Origin: Mactra quadrangularis
Lineage: Eukaryota; Mollusca; Bivalvia; Venerida; Mactridae
NCBI GenBank assembly: GCA_025267735.1
Contig: CM046303.1
Location: forward strand, 18,218,403 to 18,282,402
DNA length: 64,000 nucleotides
Direction: 5' to 3'
This document shows, in pieces, positions 13,401 to 28,400 of the stretch (positions are counted from its first letter, which is position 1; the number at the start of each line of letters is the position of its first letter). The translations under genes and the position numbers were made by a program. The notes beneath the pieces are model-generated. The model saw only the letters and a list, made by a program, of their open reading frames with translations, was not told the origin of the DNA and did no database searches.

Positions 13401-16400
13401 CTTATAAATCACTGTTCTTGGACCTTACTGATGTTGTTATTTGTTTGAGGGAACTCTGTCTGTTTAGCTTGCTAGTCTGACCATGGTCACCACTATTGTG
13501 GTATACTGTAGATCCTTCAACAGTTGGTTGTTTTGATGTTTGTCATAATCCACTCGGGCCTGTGATCTTTGTGAATCATTCTTACCCACCAAATTCGTTA
13601 CTGCTGTATGATCTTCAGTATACCACTCAAACATCAATCAAAATTGATAGGCTAAATATCAGAACAGTCTAAATACAGGACAATATTGTTAAAAAAAAGC
13701 ATTTGGGACTTAAAAATGGTAAAAAAATCTTGTGATTTTTTTGCAGTAACCTAGGTGGCCTTTATAGTGGAACTTTACTGTAAAATATTATTTCTTTGTT
13801 TTTAGTTAAGTGCAGTAGAAGCTTACAAAACAACACAATGTCGGGACTGACAAGACTGCCCAGTATTCTCAATTGGACAGTTTTCTCAACTGTCCAGTTA
13901 GTGGTTTTCTCAACTTTTTTTATTTTCTCTGTTTACGAAATTCACAGCTTCCACTGTTTGTTTTACTTGTTATTATTGATATACTAATTGTGTATGTTTG
14001 TTATATATTTCAGTCTATATATTGTAATCATATTGGTGTAGAATTTATGTTTATAAATAATAGAGAACAGACAGATTGGATAAAGGAAAAATTTGAAACA
14101 CCCGGTATATTAAAATTTGAAAATGAGGAGAAACGTCTCATGTTAGCTCGTGTGATCAGGTCTCAGAGGTAAGACTTTATGTGGATACATTGTCAGTTAT
14201 CCCATGATGCATTACTTTGCTATGCTGTCTTATGTACCCTGGGCCATTTGGTTAGGAAAATCTTGTAATCATGAATATTTAATGAGTCAGTATCATTGGT
14301 TCTGCAAGAAAACCACTGTGGAAAATTAGCCAATGAAATGTTTTATAGATTTGGATTACCGTACAAAATGAGAAAATAAACATGCGAGTTGGTTTCTAAT
14401 TTAAGTAAGAAAATCCAAGTATGAAGTCATTGTTATTGAGGATTATTTTATTGTAACTCGCGATTTCATTGGAAGAAGTTTGGTCTTCTGTCTCATGCAT
14501 ATTCATGAAAAAGAGATTTTGCCAGTCAAATTGACCATGGTATGTATGGAATGTAATGGAAGATAGTACTGTGGTTGTCGATGATGATGTGGATAGTGAC
14601 CTTCTGTGATTGTAGGATTTCAAAAGTAATGGCCTAATGTGTCATGTTCCCATTTCCGTAAAGGTTTTTGCTCCTATCTAGCACCCTGAATAATTACGAG
14701 TGTTTTCCATGGATTGCTCTTGTTGTTTTGTAAAACAATGATCTTCCGTTGCAGAGAATAGTAAACTCTATGAAATAAAAATCAAAATATTTTTTTTATT
14801 GTTTTTCAAATCAAATCTGTTTTTGAAAAATTAAGTGAAATAATTTATTAAGTGTAGTAAATTAATTAAAGTATAGTTAAGATACTTTGAGTTATGCAAT
14901 AGTAATTTTAGTAGCAGTTTCTTTAAACTTAATGTACATATTCATTTTGTTCAATATAATTTTCCATTTCTTTAGATCATGTCCCATATTGGAAAATGTG
15001 TTTCATGTAGAAAGTTCTGTTTATTTTGATAATGTCTGACTTGATTCCTTTGAATTACATTGACATATATTTTCTGAGGAGAAATGTTTTGTAATACTGT
15101 CCTTATTGGTTTATTCCTTGAGGAACACATTTATTGATCTAGGATGATGATATTAAGGTCACCAAGAGAAGTACAGAGTTCTGTCATATTTGTTTCTGTA
15201 TTTTCTTTTTGATGTATTCTAAGAAGTAAAGCATTTTTATGATTGATTACAAAATTACTGTTTTCTCTCCAAATAAAGTGCAAGGATCTCTCCAGAGTAT
15301 TGATGCAATGCGCTCTCATGGCACATAGCTTAATGTTGTTATGCCGTAACATTGTCAATATGATAAATCATGTGGGACAGATTGAATGTATATGTTGACA
15401 TATTTATGGTCTAATTTTTAAATGAGTACTTGCATTATTATGTTAGTTAGCTTTTTTGGACTTATCTAGAAATATCTAGTTACATTTATATGGTTAGTTT
15501 GAGCACAGTTTAGGCAGTGTTGCCACACACTAGTTGTAGCCTTAACCGCTATGCTATTGTGGTTGATATTTTGCCAGCATTTTTTATCACTTTCTCCTCT
15601 GTAAGAATGATAATTATCTCCTCTCTTCTGTTGCAGGTTTGAAGAATTTTTAGCAAGAAAATGGTCATCAGAGAAAAGATTTGGGTTAGAAGGTTGTGAA
15701 GTATTAATACCTTGTATGAAAACTGTTATAGATAGTTCTAGTGCTTTAGGTGTTGAAAGCTTTGTTATTGGTATGCCACATAGGTAAGATAAGTGCTTGT
15801 AATAATAAATTTTATGGATTGTGACCCTTACAAGGGTTTGAATCTAAATGTTTTGACCTGGGATCCCAAAGGAACCCCTGGCTGGTCAGAAATTCAGTGA
15901 TTCCTCCTTAATGTTTGGAATTTCTCCAATAAAAGACAAAACTTTTGGATACAGATTAGCAGTTACTAATTGCAGTAAACAATTCATGGCTATTGTCAGG
16001 GACTCTCGGAATCCCTGGACACTGTTAGAGTCGAACACTGCCCTTACCCAAATAAGCTTACAACAAAAATCATTATATGCCTCTAGCAGAAATCATTTGT
16101 TTAATGTTTAACTCAGTACCCTTTTATATTTAATGAACTTTTAAGAAGTTTGTGGTCTTTTGAAAATAAAAAAGTTAGTTTTCTGAACTTTAATTGAATT
16201 TAAGTATTTTTGCAGCCTAAGAAAAGGTTGTGTCCCTATGTAAAAGCAGTTGAAAACAAATCATTTCATTTATTTCAGGATTTCAAAAGCTTTAAACTGT
16301 GACTCAATTATTAATTACCTTGTTGTCTTTATTACAGAGGACGTCTGAATGTATTAGCTAACGTATGTCGTAAACCATTAGAGAAGATATTCTGTCAGTT

Positions 16401-19400
16401 TGATTCTAAATTAGAAGCAGCAGACGAAGGTTCCGGTGATGTAAAATATCATCTTGGTCTGTCTGTAGAGCGTCTGAATCGTGTCACAAATAAGCAGATC
16501 AAAATAGCTGTTGTTGCTAACCCATCTCATCTGGAAGCTGTGAACCCTGTTGTACAAGGTAAAACCAGAGCTGAACAATTCTACAGAGGTGATACTGATG
16601 GCAGAAAAGTTAGTAATGTGTTTGTTGTTGTTTAATCTTTTTCTATTTTCATTAAGATATCGGTCTACAGTTTCATGTTTTGTAAAATAACATTTTCTAT
16701 AATTATAATGGGTAACAAAATAGACTAGCTTACATACAATCACTCATACTATTAAACAAATATGCAGTCACTCACTTTGTTTGTTTGAGCCAATACACAT
16801 TTTTCTCCTTGTAATTGTGGCTAGCTCACTTAACTAAACTATCCTGGACCCTTTTGTACCAGTACTCCTTTAACTTTTCATTAGCTTAAAAATCCATGTT
16901 ATTGTAACAGTTGTAATATGATTTAAACTAAACTAGGCTTAGAAAATCATTATATTTTTCTCACCAGACATATCTGCCCTCTGAAATGAATTAGATTCCC
17001 TCCATGTAAAAATGCTTTCTACTGTCCTGAGAACCTTTTTTGTTAACCAGAATATCATACTTATCATAAGCCGGATTTTTCAAGGAAAAATTTTGACTAA
17101 TTGCTTGGCGAAACATGGGTGGACGGGCGTCTGGGTCGTTAACAATTGCATTAAAGTTTTCAATTTAGCATATATCTCTGCCATTTACTGTCAGATCTTT
17201 ATGAAACTTCATACAATGATAACATACCATGTGATGAACATAATTAGACAGTAACCACAACTCTACCTTGCTTTATTATGGATTATTTCTCTTTGTAATA
17301 TTTGCATTTTTAAATCCGGCTTTAATGTGGTTTCCACGTTATATTTCTTATGTAATGACTGTTTATTTCAGGTAATGAGTATATTATTACATGGAGATGC
17401 AGCATTCTCTGGTCAAGGTGTTGTATATGAAACTATGCATCTAAGTGATTTACCAGCATATACTACACATGGTACTATACATATAGTAGCTAATAACCAG
17501 GTTAGTTAGCTATATATCATTAAAATACACCCCTCCCCCCCCCCCCTGGATCACTCTGTAGCACACAACTCTACAGATCTAGAAGTCATGGGTTCAATTC
17601 CTGGGCAACCATTCTTTTGTGGAGTTTAATCATAAAATAATTTCTATGGCCATACTCCCTTTATTGATTACTGATTCTAAATCATATAGGGCAGTTGTCA
17701 GCTTGTCAGCTACGGACTGAAGTATACATGGGCTTAGTTAATGGCAGCCTTCAGATGCTAGATTAAAAAAGCTTGGTGATTTTGGCAATACTTGTAGCCA
17801 TGTTAAAGAGTGACTCACTGATGTGATTGGGTTAGATATGTGCTAGATCTTATAAAATCAACTTATAATCACTACACTGTCTTCGGATGATACACCCAGT
17901 TTATGGAACTTCAATTGTATTATATTTCTCTACTTTAAAAGTTTATTTCATGGTCCCTCTTCTCTATATTTACAGATTGGTTTTACAACAGATCCAAGGT
18001 CATCTAGATCATCACCATATTGTACTGATGTGGCTAGAGTTGTTAATGCTCCTATATTTCATGTAAATGCTGATGATCCTGAGGCTGTTATGTATGTATC
18101 TAAAGTAGCTGCTGAATGGAGATCTACTTTCTCTAAAGATGTTGTCATTGATCTGGTAGGTATTTGTAGAGATTTTGTTATTGTTCTATATTGCTACAGT
18201 TAGGGTCCACTTTTGGGACAATCAAAATTAGTGGTCCTTAAAGTGGAATGATCTTAATATAGTGACTTTTTCTTTTGGGACTTGAAAATTGCAAAAATTG
18301 ATTAACTTTGCCGTTAGCACCATGTTCTTTATAGCCGATCTTGGTGATTGGATTTTATGGTTTCTAAACTTAATGAGGTTGATTCAGTGATTAAAAATAA
18401 CTTAAGGGTAAAAGGAATAGCATCAAATTTGAAATTCATGTACAAAGAGCTCTTGATTTTGCTTGAATATTAAGGAAATTGTCAGCTTTTGAAGGCTACG
18501 CAAATATTACATCATCAATTATAAATATTTCCTTTATTTGGCAGCCAATTAAAAAAATTGTTATCTTTTCTGTATCATTATTTTATTGTCAACATCATAA
18601 TCATCATCATCATTTTTATCATCAATTCATTCTTTATTACTCTAGGTATCTTACAGAAGAAATGGACATAATGAAATAGATGAACCCATGTTTACACAAC
18701 CTCTTATGTACAAACAAATTGCTAAAACACCTACTGTACTTGCACAATTTGCTGAAAAACTGATAAATGAAGGCATTGTAACACAACAAGAATATGAGGT
18801 AATATCAGTTCAGTTTAACTATGTATACATGTAGTAACAAAATTGAGCACTTTTCTAGATCATTATATCAAAAAAGGAGCGGGCGTGGCCGAGCAGTTAC
18901 AACGTTCGACTGGTAATCATTGGATAGCCAGCTCCTCATTTGTTTGAATCCCATCCAAAACCTACCCCATTGTTTTCTTGAGCAAGAAACATACTTAGCT
19001 CAGTACTGGGGGACCAGGAAGTGGACTTGAAAGGGATAAATCTAAGTTGTAAGAATTTGTTTCACAACCCAGCTTAAATGAAGAAGTATACCAAGAATTC
19101 TATTCTTTCTTAAAAACTGACATTCTCTTCTCTATGGGGATAATTTTTCAAAGTTTCACAAAAAGGTTTAACTTGCATTGGCTTACACTAGAACCAGGCT
19201 TGTTGAGTTACCATTGAATCAAGACTGCTTGAAAACTTTGTTAAGATTAACTTTGTTTCTCTATTTGATCTATGTAAAACTGTGTTTAACCTTGTTGGCT
19301 AAAAAGATGCCAAATGATAATTAACAAAATCCCAAAATAGAGATTACAGTTTTTTTCAGCTAGCATGGCTGAATCATTTAACCTTAAGTTTAGTGTAAGC

Positions 19401-22400
19401 TGACATGCATTAAGTTATAGGGATGATTTAATGAAGTTCTGTCATCCATTATTGGGCAGCGTTTCTGTTAAGATCCTTGAGTGAATTTTTGTCTATGATT
19501 TATGTAAGAGAGAAGCAGGAATTAAAACCAATATCATTGAAGTGCTATAGTAAACAAGAAATAAATTTGTCTGTAATTCTATCTCATTGAGTGTTAGATG
19601 CTATAAAATGTTCCATTTAGACATGTTAATGAATATTAATGGTTAATAAAACATGTAATTTATCTATGTCTACTTGATGGTTTATTACAGCATGTGCAGA
19701 CTGTTATACTGGTTAATTATAGTATTATTGTAGAACCACAATAAATGTGAATATATTGACAATTTATGAATGTCTGTGCTTTATAAATCATCTTGTTTCT
19801 ATACAAACTATACCTTATTGTAAATTTTTATTGACGTTTAATCAATTTCATAATTTCCTTCATTTACCATTTAAAGACTACACTCTGTTACTAGATTCTA
19901 AAAGTATAAAAACATTTGATTTATTTTGAAATTATCTCAATAATTTAGCAAAAAAAATAGTTTGATTTATTTAATGCACAATTTACTCTTATAATGTTTT
20001 TACTTTTATTGCTTTAAATTTAAGAAAATTGAAAATGGTATTTTAATGTCTTGAGTTTCATGGTTTTGTATGTTAATCAAATTTACATAAATTTTTCCCT
20101 ATCTGATCATTGGTCTATTGTTATCTATCTATCTATCAGTATGCATAGGAATAATTTTACATTCCATTTTGGCAGATGACAGTGGCATATTTTACTTCCT
20201 TGTGTAAAAAATTCTTTTTTTTTAAGTTTGATTTACACCTGAACATTTTTAGCATGTTTAACAGTTTATTGTCAATGTCATGAAATATGAAATAGATAAT
20301 TGGAGATTGACATTAATTTATAATTTTTAAACTAGGTTGCCCAGCTGGACAACCAGCTCTATATTTTACATTCCCAAACCTAATGTTTTCTTGCCTAAAC
20401 CCAAATATAGGTCATCAGGGACAATTGGACTCCGGTACCTTTAATGTTGAACCTTGTACATTAATATTTTTAAATTGTCCCATTAAAGGAAGAGGTAGCT
20501 AAATATGACAATATTTGTGAGGAAGCTTACAGATTGGCTAAGAAAGAGATCTCTATCTCTAATGCTGAATGGCTTGATTCACCCTGGGAAGGATTTTTCG
20601 ACAATCGTCAAGCTATGGTAGTACCTAAGACAGGTGTTAAAGAGGAAGTGTTAAAACATATTGGAGAAGTTTTTAGTACACCCCCTGAAAACTTCACTAT
20701 ACATAATGGTAAGTTGATCTTATATTGACAAATTACAGGGTGTAATACTGTGTGACTAATTGTTAAAAATCCAAGTTAAACAAAGTAAAGAAATGAAAAT
20801 CAATTTTTTTGCTGGGTTTGACGCTGTAGCAACACATTATAAAGGTCATAAAACAGTGGCCAGTCAACCTACTCACTTTTCCTGGAAAGACTAAATTTCT
20901 TGATTTAGCTGTTAATCAGTTATGATGTACATACTTCAGTCAGCCTCTGACAACTGCCCTACATGATTTAGAATCAGTGGTAAGAGAGAGAGAGTAGCAG
21001 AAGAAAGAATTTTATGACCAAACTACCAGGGTACCAGACATACTGATTCATCAGTATCTTTTATTGAATTTGTTGTGTTGCCTTTCTTTATCATTCTTCA
21101 TGAAATTTAATATTTTCAAAACTTTTAACTTCATCCAATTTATTTATAATGTATTGTATTTGCAGGTTTAAAGAGAATCTTAAAAGGTCATATGCAGATG
21201 GTAAATGATAACATGGCTGATTGGGCTCTTGGTGAGGCTTTAGCTTTCGGTTCCTTACTAAAAGAAGGTATTCATGTACGCCTCAGTGGACAAGATGTAG
21301 AAAGAGGAACTTTCAGGTATAGAGCAATTGACTTTGTTAGTTTTGTTGATTGTTTTTGTCCACCACTTGAGTTACATAAAAACACAATCCAGTGCTTGAA
21401 TTATGTATCCTTTAGTATTTGAAATTATAGATATGCTTGAACGAAGAATTAATCAGAACTTCGTGATCACAAATGATGTTTACCCATGTTTTGTGTCACT
21501 GTATAAATTCAACTATTGCTAGATGTTTAAAAAAACTAATAATGCAGTTATACTACTGTGTAAATGATGTCTCCTCTATTACAGTCAATTCATCATGGTA
21601 CTGATATACCTTTTTGTGGAGCGTGTTTTCTCTATATTAGTATGAAATGTGTAGTCATACTAGTTAAGCATTTGAATAGTAAAGAACTGCACCCTTATTT
21701 ATAGTTAAGCCTGCATCTCAATGATGCACTTTGTCACTTCTATCAGCCTATCTGTCCTATCTAAGTTCTAGAAATATGACTTATATGATATATATACATA
21801 TTTATACTTGCAGTCATCGCCATCATGTGTTACATAATCAAGTGTTAGATAAAGATACCTATGTATGTTTAAATCATTTATATAAAGGACAAGCACCATA
21901 TACTGTGGTCAATAGTTCTCTCTCAGAGTTTGGTGTATTGGGTAAGTAGAGATTCATAATTTGTATATTTGTATCCTATTGAATTAGACCTTGGTCTTGT
22001 TTCACATCATTTATCAAAATGAAATAGGTCTGTTTTCATCTCAGCAATGCAGAAATAATGAATACCAACATGGTTCTACTATTAATAATACAAGTTTTTA
22101 TAACAGAAACATACTAAATGAAGATATACCAGATTAGAGTCCATTGTTAGTAGATATTCTGTAATTAATTTATTAAGTCATGAAAAATTTCATTGAAATC
22201 AATTTCATTCTTAATAACTGTGAAAACTTTGTAAAATTAATTTACAAGCATTTTTACAGTCAGTAAAAAAGTGGAGCAAATTGACAAGTTACACAAATCT
22301 GAAATAAATAAAAACACTAAAATTGAAATTATGAGTAAGTTTATATTGTTATATTTCAGGATTTGAACTTGGATATTCTTTAACTAATCCTAATTCCTTG

Positions 22401-25400
22401 GTATTATGGGAAGCACAATTTGGTGACTTTGCTAATACAGCACAATGTATTATTGATCAGTTTATTAGTAGTGGTCAAGCTAAATGGGTTCGTCAGAATG
22501 GTATTGTTCTGCTTTTACCACATGGTTATGAAGGAATGGTAAGTGGGTTTTTCATTTTCTTAAACATGTGTTACTATTTATAGAAATGCTATAAGTGCAT
22601 TTTCTGGATTTCTTGGACAGTCATGTGATCGATCACTTTTCTATGCATACTGAATGCTTGTAATGGCAGAAACGACATCAAAGACTTTTACATACAAAAA
22701 CTTCTATTTTATTATAAAGATTTGATGTACAAAATGTAACAGTTAGGCAATCAGCCAGATAAGAGTTACACACTCAAGCTAAAGCTCATTAGGTATGATC
22801 CATACTAGTTACTAAGTTAGCCAATAATTGTTATCCTGTCTGCTTTTGTTGTGTATGTACATTTTATTTATATCATCAATAGAAGTAGAAGTTTGGAGTG
22901 GGCATGGCTTAGTAGTAATAACATTGGACTGGAAATATGGAATTCATTGAATGGCAAACTTGTATGGTGGTTCAACTCCCATGTAAAACTGTTTTTGGTG
23001 CTTTATTGAACAAAAAATGTGATCCTAGTGTAGTTGTTATCACTATGAATCTGGTGTTTAATTCTTGGTCATACTATTTCATGAATACAATGTATTTGAA
23101 AATAATATCCCTGTGCATTGGTTGAAGTTGTTAGCAGCCTTTATAATGTAAGTAAGTAAAAAATGTCCAAGACAGCTGGTTAGGTGAGCTAGTTTCAGAA
23201 TGTTAAAAATAGCAAAATATTCTAATAAAAATGTATATATTTTAGCAATTTTTATATTGATGTTTTCTATAGGGACCTGAACATTCAAGTGCAAGATTGG
23301 AGAGATTTTTACAGATGAGTAATGATGATCCTGACTATTTCCCTGTAAGTAATACAACTGTTTATATCTGTATATGTAGGGTAGTTTGATATAGTCTGTC
23401 AACACTGACCAGATACATCTTTGACATTGGGTCACTGGGGTGTGCAATTCCAATATTTTTCCTCTTGTCTACAGACAAATGAAAACTAAAAATCAACTTT
23501 TCCAGGATCAAAATGCTATTGCCTAGAAGTTTTATTCTCAAAAAGAAAAACTGATAACTATGATATTAAATGATTACTGTAAATTATAATAAAATAAGTG
23601 ACAATAACTTAGTTTATTATTAACTATGATTGAAACTTTGTGACATCTACAATATATTAGTTCATTTACAGCTAAATACTACTTGTCCTTTAAAAAGTGG
23701 GATAGAAATATTTACTTGTTGGCAGACATAAATGTATGAGTTGGACAAGTCCGGCATAGGAAATCCACACCCCTGTTGCCTTTTTATTCATTATTTCCAT
23801 AGTATTTTGTATTTAGAACATTTTGTGTTATGTTTACAGTTGTTAGTAGTTTGATTGTTGTTCTGTTCTGCTGACTGTGTTGTTGTTGATTGGTATTGTT
23901 GACTGGTGTTGTAAAGTTTGTTGTTTTCTTAATTTTGTTAGCACTTTAGGTTAACCATTTTATCAAATATAAAATTTAATGCTGTTTTTACTTGTAAGTC
24001 TTCCAATATATTAATCCAACAATGGCTTCAGTAAAGTCATATTTGTCAAAGAAGTTTTCCTGTAAATATAAATAAGCATTATTATAAAGTTTGTCATTCA
24101 AAATATTTAGTTTGATTTCATTAATATAAGATATAGGACTATGTTTTTCATTGTTAATGACTATGTCCTTAATATTATCCCAAATTAACAACATAAAATT
24201 CGACCCGTAACCCCTTGCCAATTGCAATCAACTAGAGCCATGTCGTTGCCATCAGGTTTCCTGTTGGACAATACCAGTGTGAAACATCTTTAAGCAATAA
24301 ATTTATGACAATAAGTAAGTAAAGTCTTTATTTGTAGTGGATAAAACATTTAACTAATACACATCAATTTTCAATGTGATCCACATAAGACAATCTAATG
24401 GTATGAACTGTGTTTAGTTTCAATTCTAATTTTCTATGAAATATTGCTGCTTTATGCTCAATATTTTTATAACTATTATTATTGTGATCTGGAATTGTCA
24501 GTTGCATGTTTGTTTATATAAGTAAAGTATATTTAGTTTTATATGTATTATGCAATTACTATAATTTGTAGACCAAAGTTAATGTATCTTATAACTATAA
24601 TTTGTTTTATTTATGGTGGCAGTTTCTTTATGAATGCTTTAAAGTTGAAAGTTAGCTAGATAGAGTTTAAATATTTCAGAAATATGATTCTCTCTCACAA
24701 AGTCAGGTATTGTGTATATTATATTTGTTCATGCATGTTACATTTTATCTTTCAGTTCTATTGTATAACTTGTTTGCTTTGTTCAGTCAAGCTAATGTTG
24801 CACTTTATTCTTTTAAGACTTATTTTAATGATGATTGGTTATTTTTTTCTTTTCTTACAATTTTTCGTGATTGTCAATGCTTCTCAGATTAATTTGAATG
24901 GAAACTTTTGATTTAAAACTAAGGTCATTGAATGCTGTTCTTCTCAAAATTGAATTTTGATCATGGAATTAAATTGTTGTTCTTTGTTCTATGTTAAATC
25001 CTTACCATGTGGAAGGAATAATAGATATTTTTGCCACCCGTAAAAAGTAAGGCTAACCTTTACATTTTGCAGTCTGACTTGACTTACCCTATACATAAAT
25101 TAAAAAAAATCTGTCTTGGCTGTTGACAAGTGGCTGCTTAACTTTTGCAATTAGAACTTAGATCTCCCTTAAAATGGTTTTGGGCTGTCCCAAGTTAAGT
25201 ACAAGACATGTCCATTATTAAAATGAAGTAGGTAAAGGGCTGATGACACAAGTCAGAGGTAAACAGATAAAACGTTCCTTATGTAAAAGATGAATGAAAC
25301 AGTTAAGACTGTTGTAATTGTAAAATATGTACTAAATTCTGGTAGTTGTTTGAAATAGTTAATACTGGGAAAATACTTGAAATTGTTATGTTGTTGTGGT

Positions 25401-28400
25401 GTTATGTATTGTTTTTATTTTATAAAATTTTGGTTTAGTTGTTGTAATTATAATTTTATATATTACCACAATATATTGGTGGTGATGTATGAAAAATTAA
25501 AAACTAACATTGGAATAGGATGGCGTATGTGAGAGGGGGATTTAGATGATAAAATAGTTTACATCTTATTTGTTCTATGGTATATTGAAGAATGTCTAAT
25601 GCAATCTCATGTTAGATTCGTTTAGTTTTAAGTAGGATTTTATCGACAAACACTCTAATTTCAAGTAATCATATTGTTTGGTTAGAAATAAATTCTATGC
25701 AAAATAGTTCTGTACAATCTAATACAATGGAGTACAAAGTAATACAATTTTTATGTATTACAAAACATACAGTGAGATGTGAAATCAATACACATTTTAT
25801 ATAAGCAAAACTTGCAGTGAAATACAAAACAATGCAAATTTGATAAAAGCTGTGCGTAACAATGAAGTACAGTGTATATTGATGTATGTATTTGAAGTCA
25901 TTACCAGGGAAATTATTGCACTGTCATAAATAAGCTTATTTAATACATTACAAACTAGGAATTTCCTCTGATTTTGTTTCATATGAGCAAAACAACATCA
26001 GCTTAAGTTTTAGATCCTATTTCTAGTATGTAAGAAGATATTTTGTCCATATTTGTTGTGGTTATTGTGCAAGGTATGAGCTACGTTATATGTAAGATTG
26101 TTATATTTTCTAACCTTCATTCTAGGGTGGACACAATGTAAGATTATGTATATTTTAACTATTCAGCTTTGTTATGGTAAAACATGGGGTTTGCTTAGTG
26201 TAAAAAAAATTGTCTATCCTTGATATAATACTGGAAAGCTTTACAAAACTGCTGCATTTCGTGGGTCTAGCACAAAACGGTCGTAACTCAATATAAGGAA
26301 GGAGAGAGTTACGACTGTTTTCGGTAAACCCAGGAATTTTAGAGGTCATTAGTTACAAATATCTGTCACCAACTGCTTGCTATGTGTTTAATACCAGTGA
26401 CTATGTGACTATAGTTGCTATCTATTTGCAAAGGATTATGGTTCTCAGCTTTAAGTTCAGAATTGAGTCAATGAGCACTAATGTTGGTGAATGGTTATTT
26501 ATATAGGATGAAGATTTTTGTATTTATAGTTTGAAATAGAATCCTGCTTTGAGAGATAAATACATTAAAGATACCATATAGAATGTGGTTTGTAAAGGCA
26601 GTATCTGGTGACCAATTTTCAAATCTTTAAGTACAGACTGTATTTGCTTTAAACATGTGAATGGGTCCGCTTCACCCTTAAAAGTTGTATGTAGCTCTGT
26701 TCTTATTTCTTATTATATATAAATGTTTCTTCTTTTAGATTTACAATTCTTGTTTTTTAACCATTGTTGCACATTTACATTGTTACTTCTTGAACTTGTA
26801 CTATCAAATTTATGCACTTAAATGTAGAAGTATTAGACAAAAATAATTTCATCACTTTTTTATACCCCCGCTTCGAAGAAGAGGCGGGTATACTGTTTTA
26901 CCCTTGTCCGTGCGTGTGTTCGTGCGTGCGTCCGTCTGTTACAAAATTTCCGTCGCAGTTTTCTCAGCAACTATAACATGCAGCAGCCTAATACTTTGCA
27001 TATTGCTTCATCCCATAGTCCCATGTGGTGTAAAGCGATTTCATGCTCCTTGCTCATCTACTTCCTGTTTGTCGCATATTTTTACATTTTGGCGGGGGTA
27101 TCACTAGTGAGCATTAGCTCACAGATTTACTTGTTTAAATTGTAAAACTACATTTCATTTTTATAAACTTATAAAATCATCACTTAAAGTATCCATGTTG
27201 TGGTTGTTAACATTATGCCTGATAATGACTGTGCTTGACTCACTACCTGAATGTCTTGTTTAAATGATCATAGTCTTGCTTATATAGTTGCATAAATGAC
27301 AAGGCTTTTAGTGATTATGAAATGTATAAAACTCCATATATTACTACCTATGTTTTAAATACTGAATCAGTGTCCATAGAAATGCAATCTTTGATTGGCC
27401 AATATTTAAAGAAAACAGATCTAAAATTAGACATTTTAAAGCATCGGTATCAGATTATGTTTTTACGATCTCTGAGATGATTTCCATCAGACTGTATTAT
27501 TGTACAAGTTTCATTGCTTCATACTGTGATAGAAAGCTCTTTAATATAAAATACTTGCTTTTGGTTCATTGGAATCTACCTGACATTGGTAAATGTGTAC
27601 TAACAAGAAGCATCTTTCATATACATGTACTTACATATTATACTGAAAAAAACTCACAATTTATTACATGAAGGGTATTTGTTAATTTTGGTGTGAGATA
27701 GATTTTTTATTTTCAACAAGTGAGCTCAGAAAACTTTTTCAATAGTGACATAGCCAAGAGTAAAAATGCCAATTTCTGAACTGATTAGTTAAAATGAACA
27801 ATCTTATTCCAATATTGACAAATATTCAGATTATTTCATGCCTTTTCTGTGTTCAGTCCAAGATATTCTTACACAAACATAACATGCTGTCAATTTATCA
27901 TCCTAGATGATGTCATTTTTCTTTAAAATGACACGAATTCAACATTACATTTTTCACTTTTATAAATTGTATAATTGTATTTTTAGACATACATTTTCAT
28001 TGAATAACCCTGCATTTCACAGTAATCCATGAAAGAAAATGGATTACTTTCATATTCAATATTAATTTCAGTTCTTAATCTTTATGTTTTGTTGCAGCAT
28101 TTATGTATTGGATATTTTGTTAAAATTTTTCTAGTTCTTGGAGTTGTTACAACTTTAAATCTTTATTGTATTTCATATTTCAATTTTGGCGTTGGACTCT
28201 AGATTATTTTTGTTTAAGTCATTTTATGATGTGACACCCTTCTGTTTAGTAAAAAGCATCTGTCTGCTTGATTTTGCGTACATTTTGCTAGGAATAAAGT
28301 AAAGTTTATCATGTTTTCACCCTTGAATTACATACACCTTAACATTGATGATGCTATGATGCATTTTATACCCATATATTTTAGTGTCACTATGGTAAAC

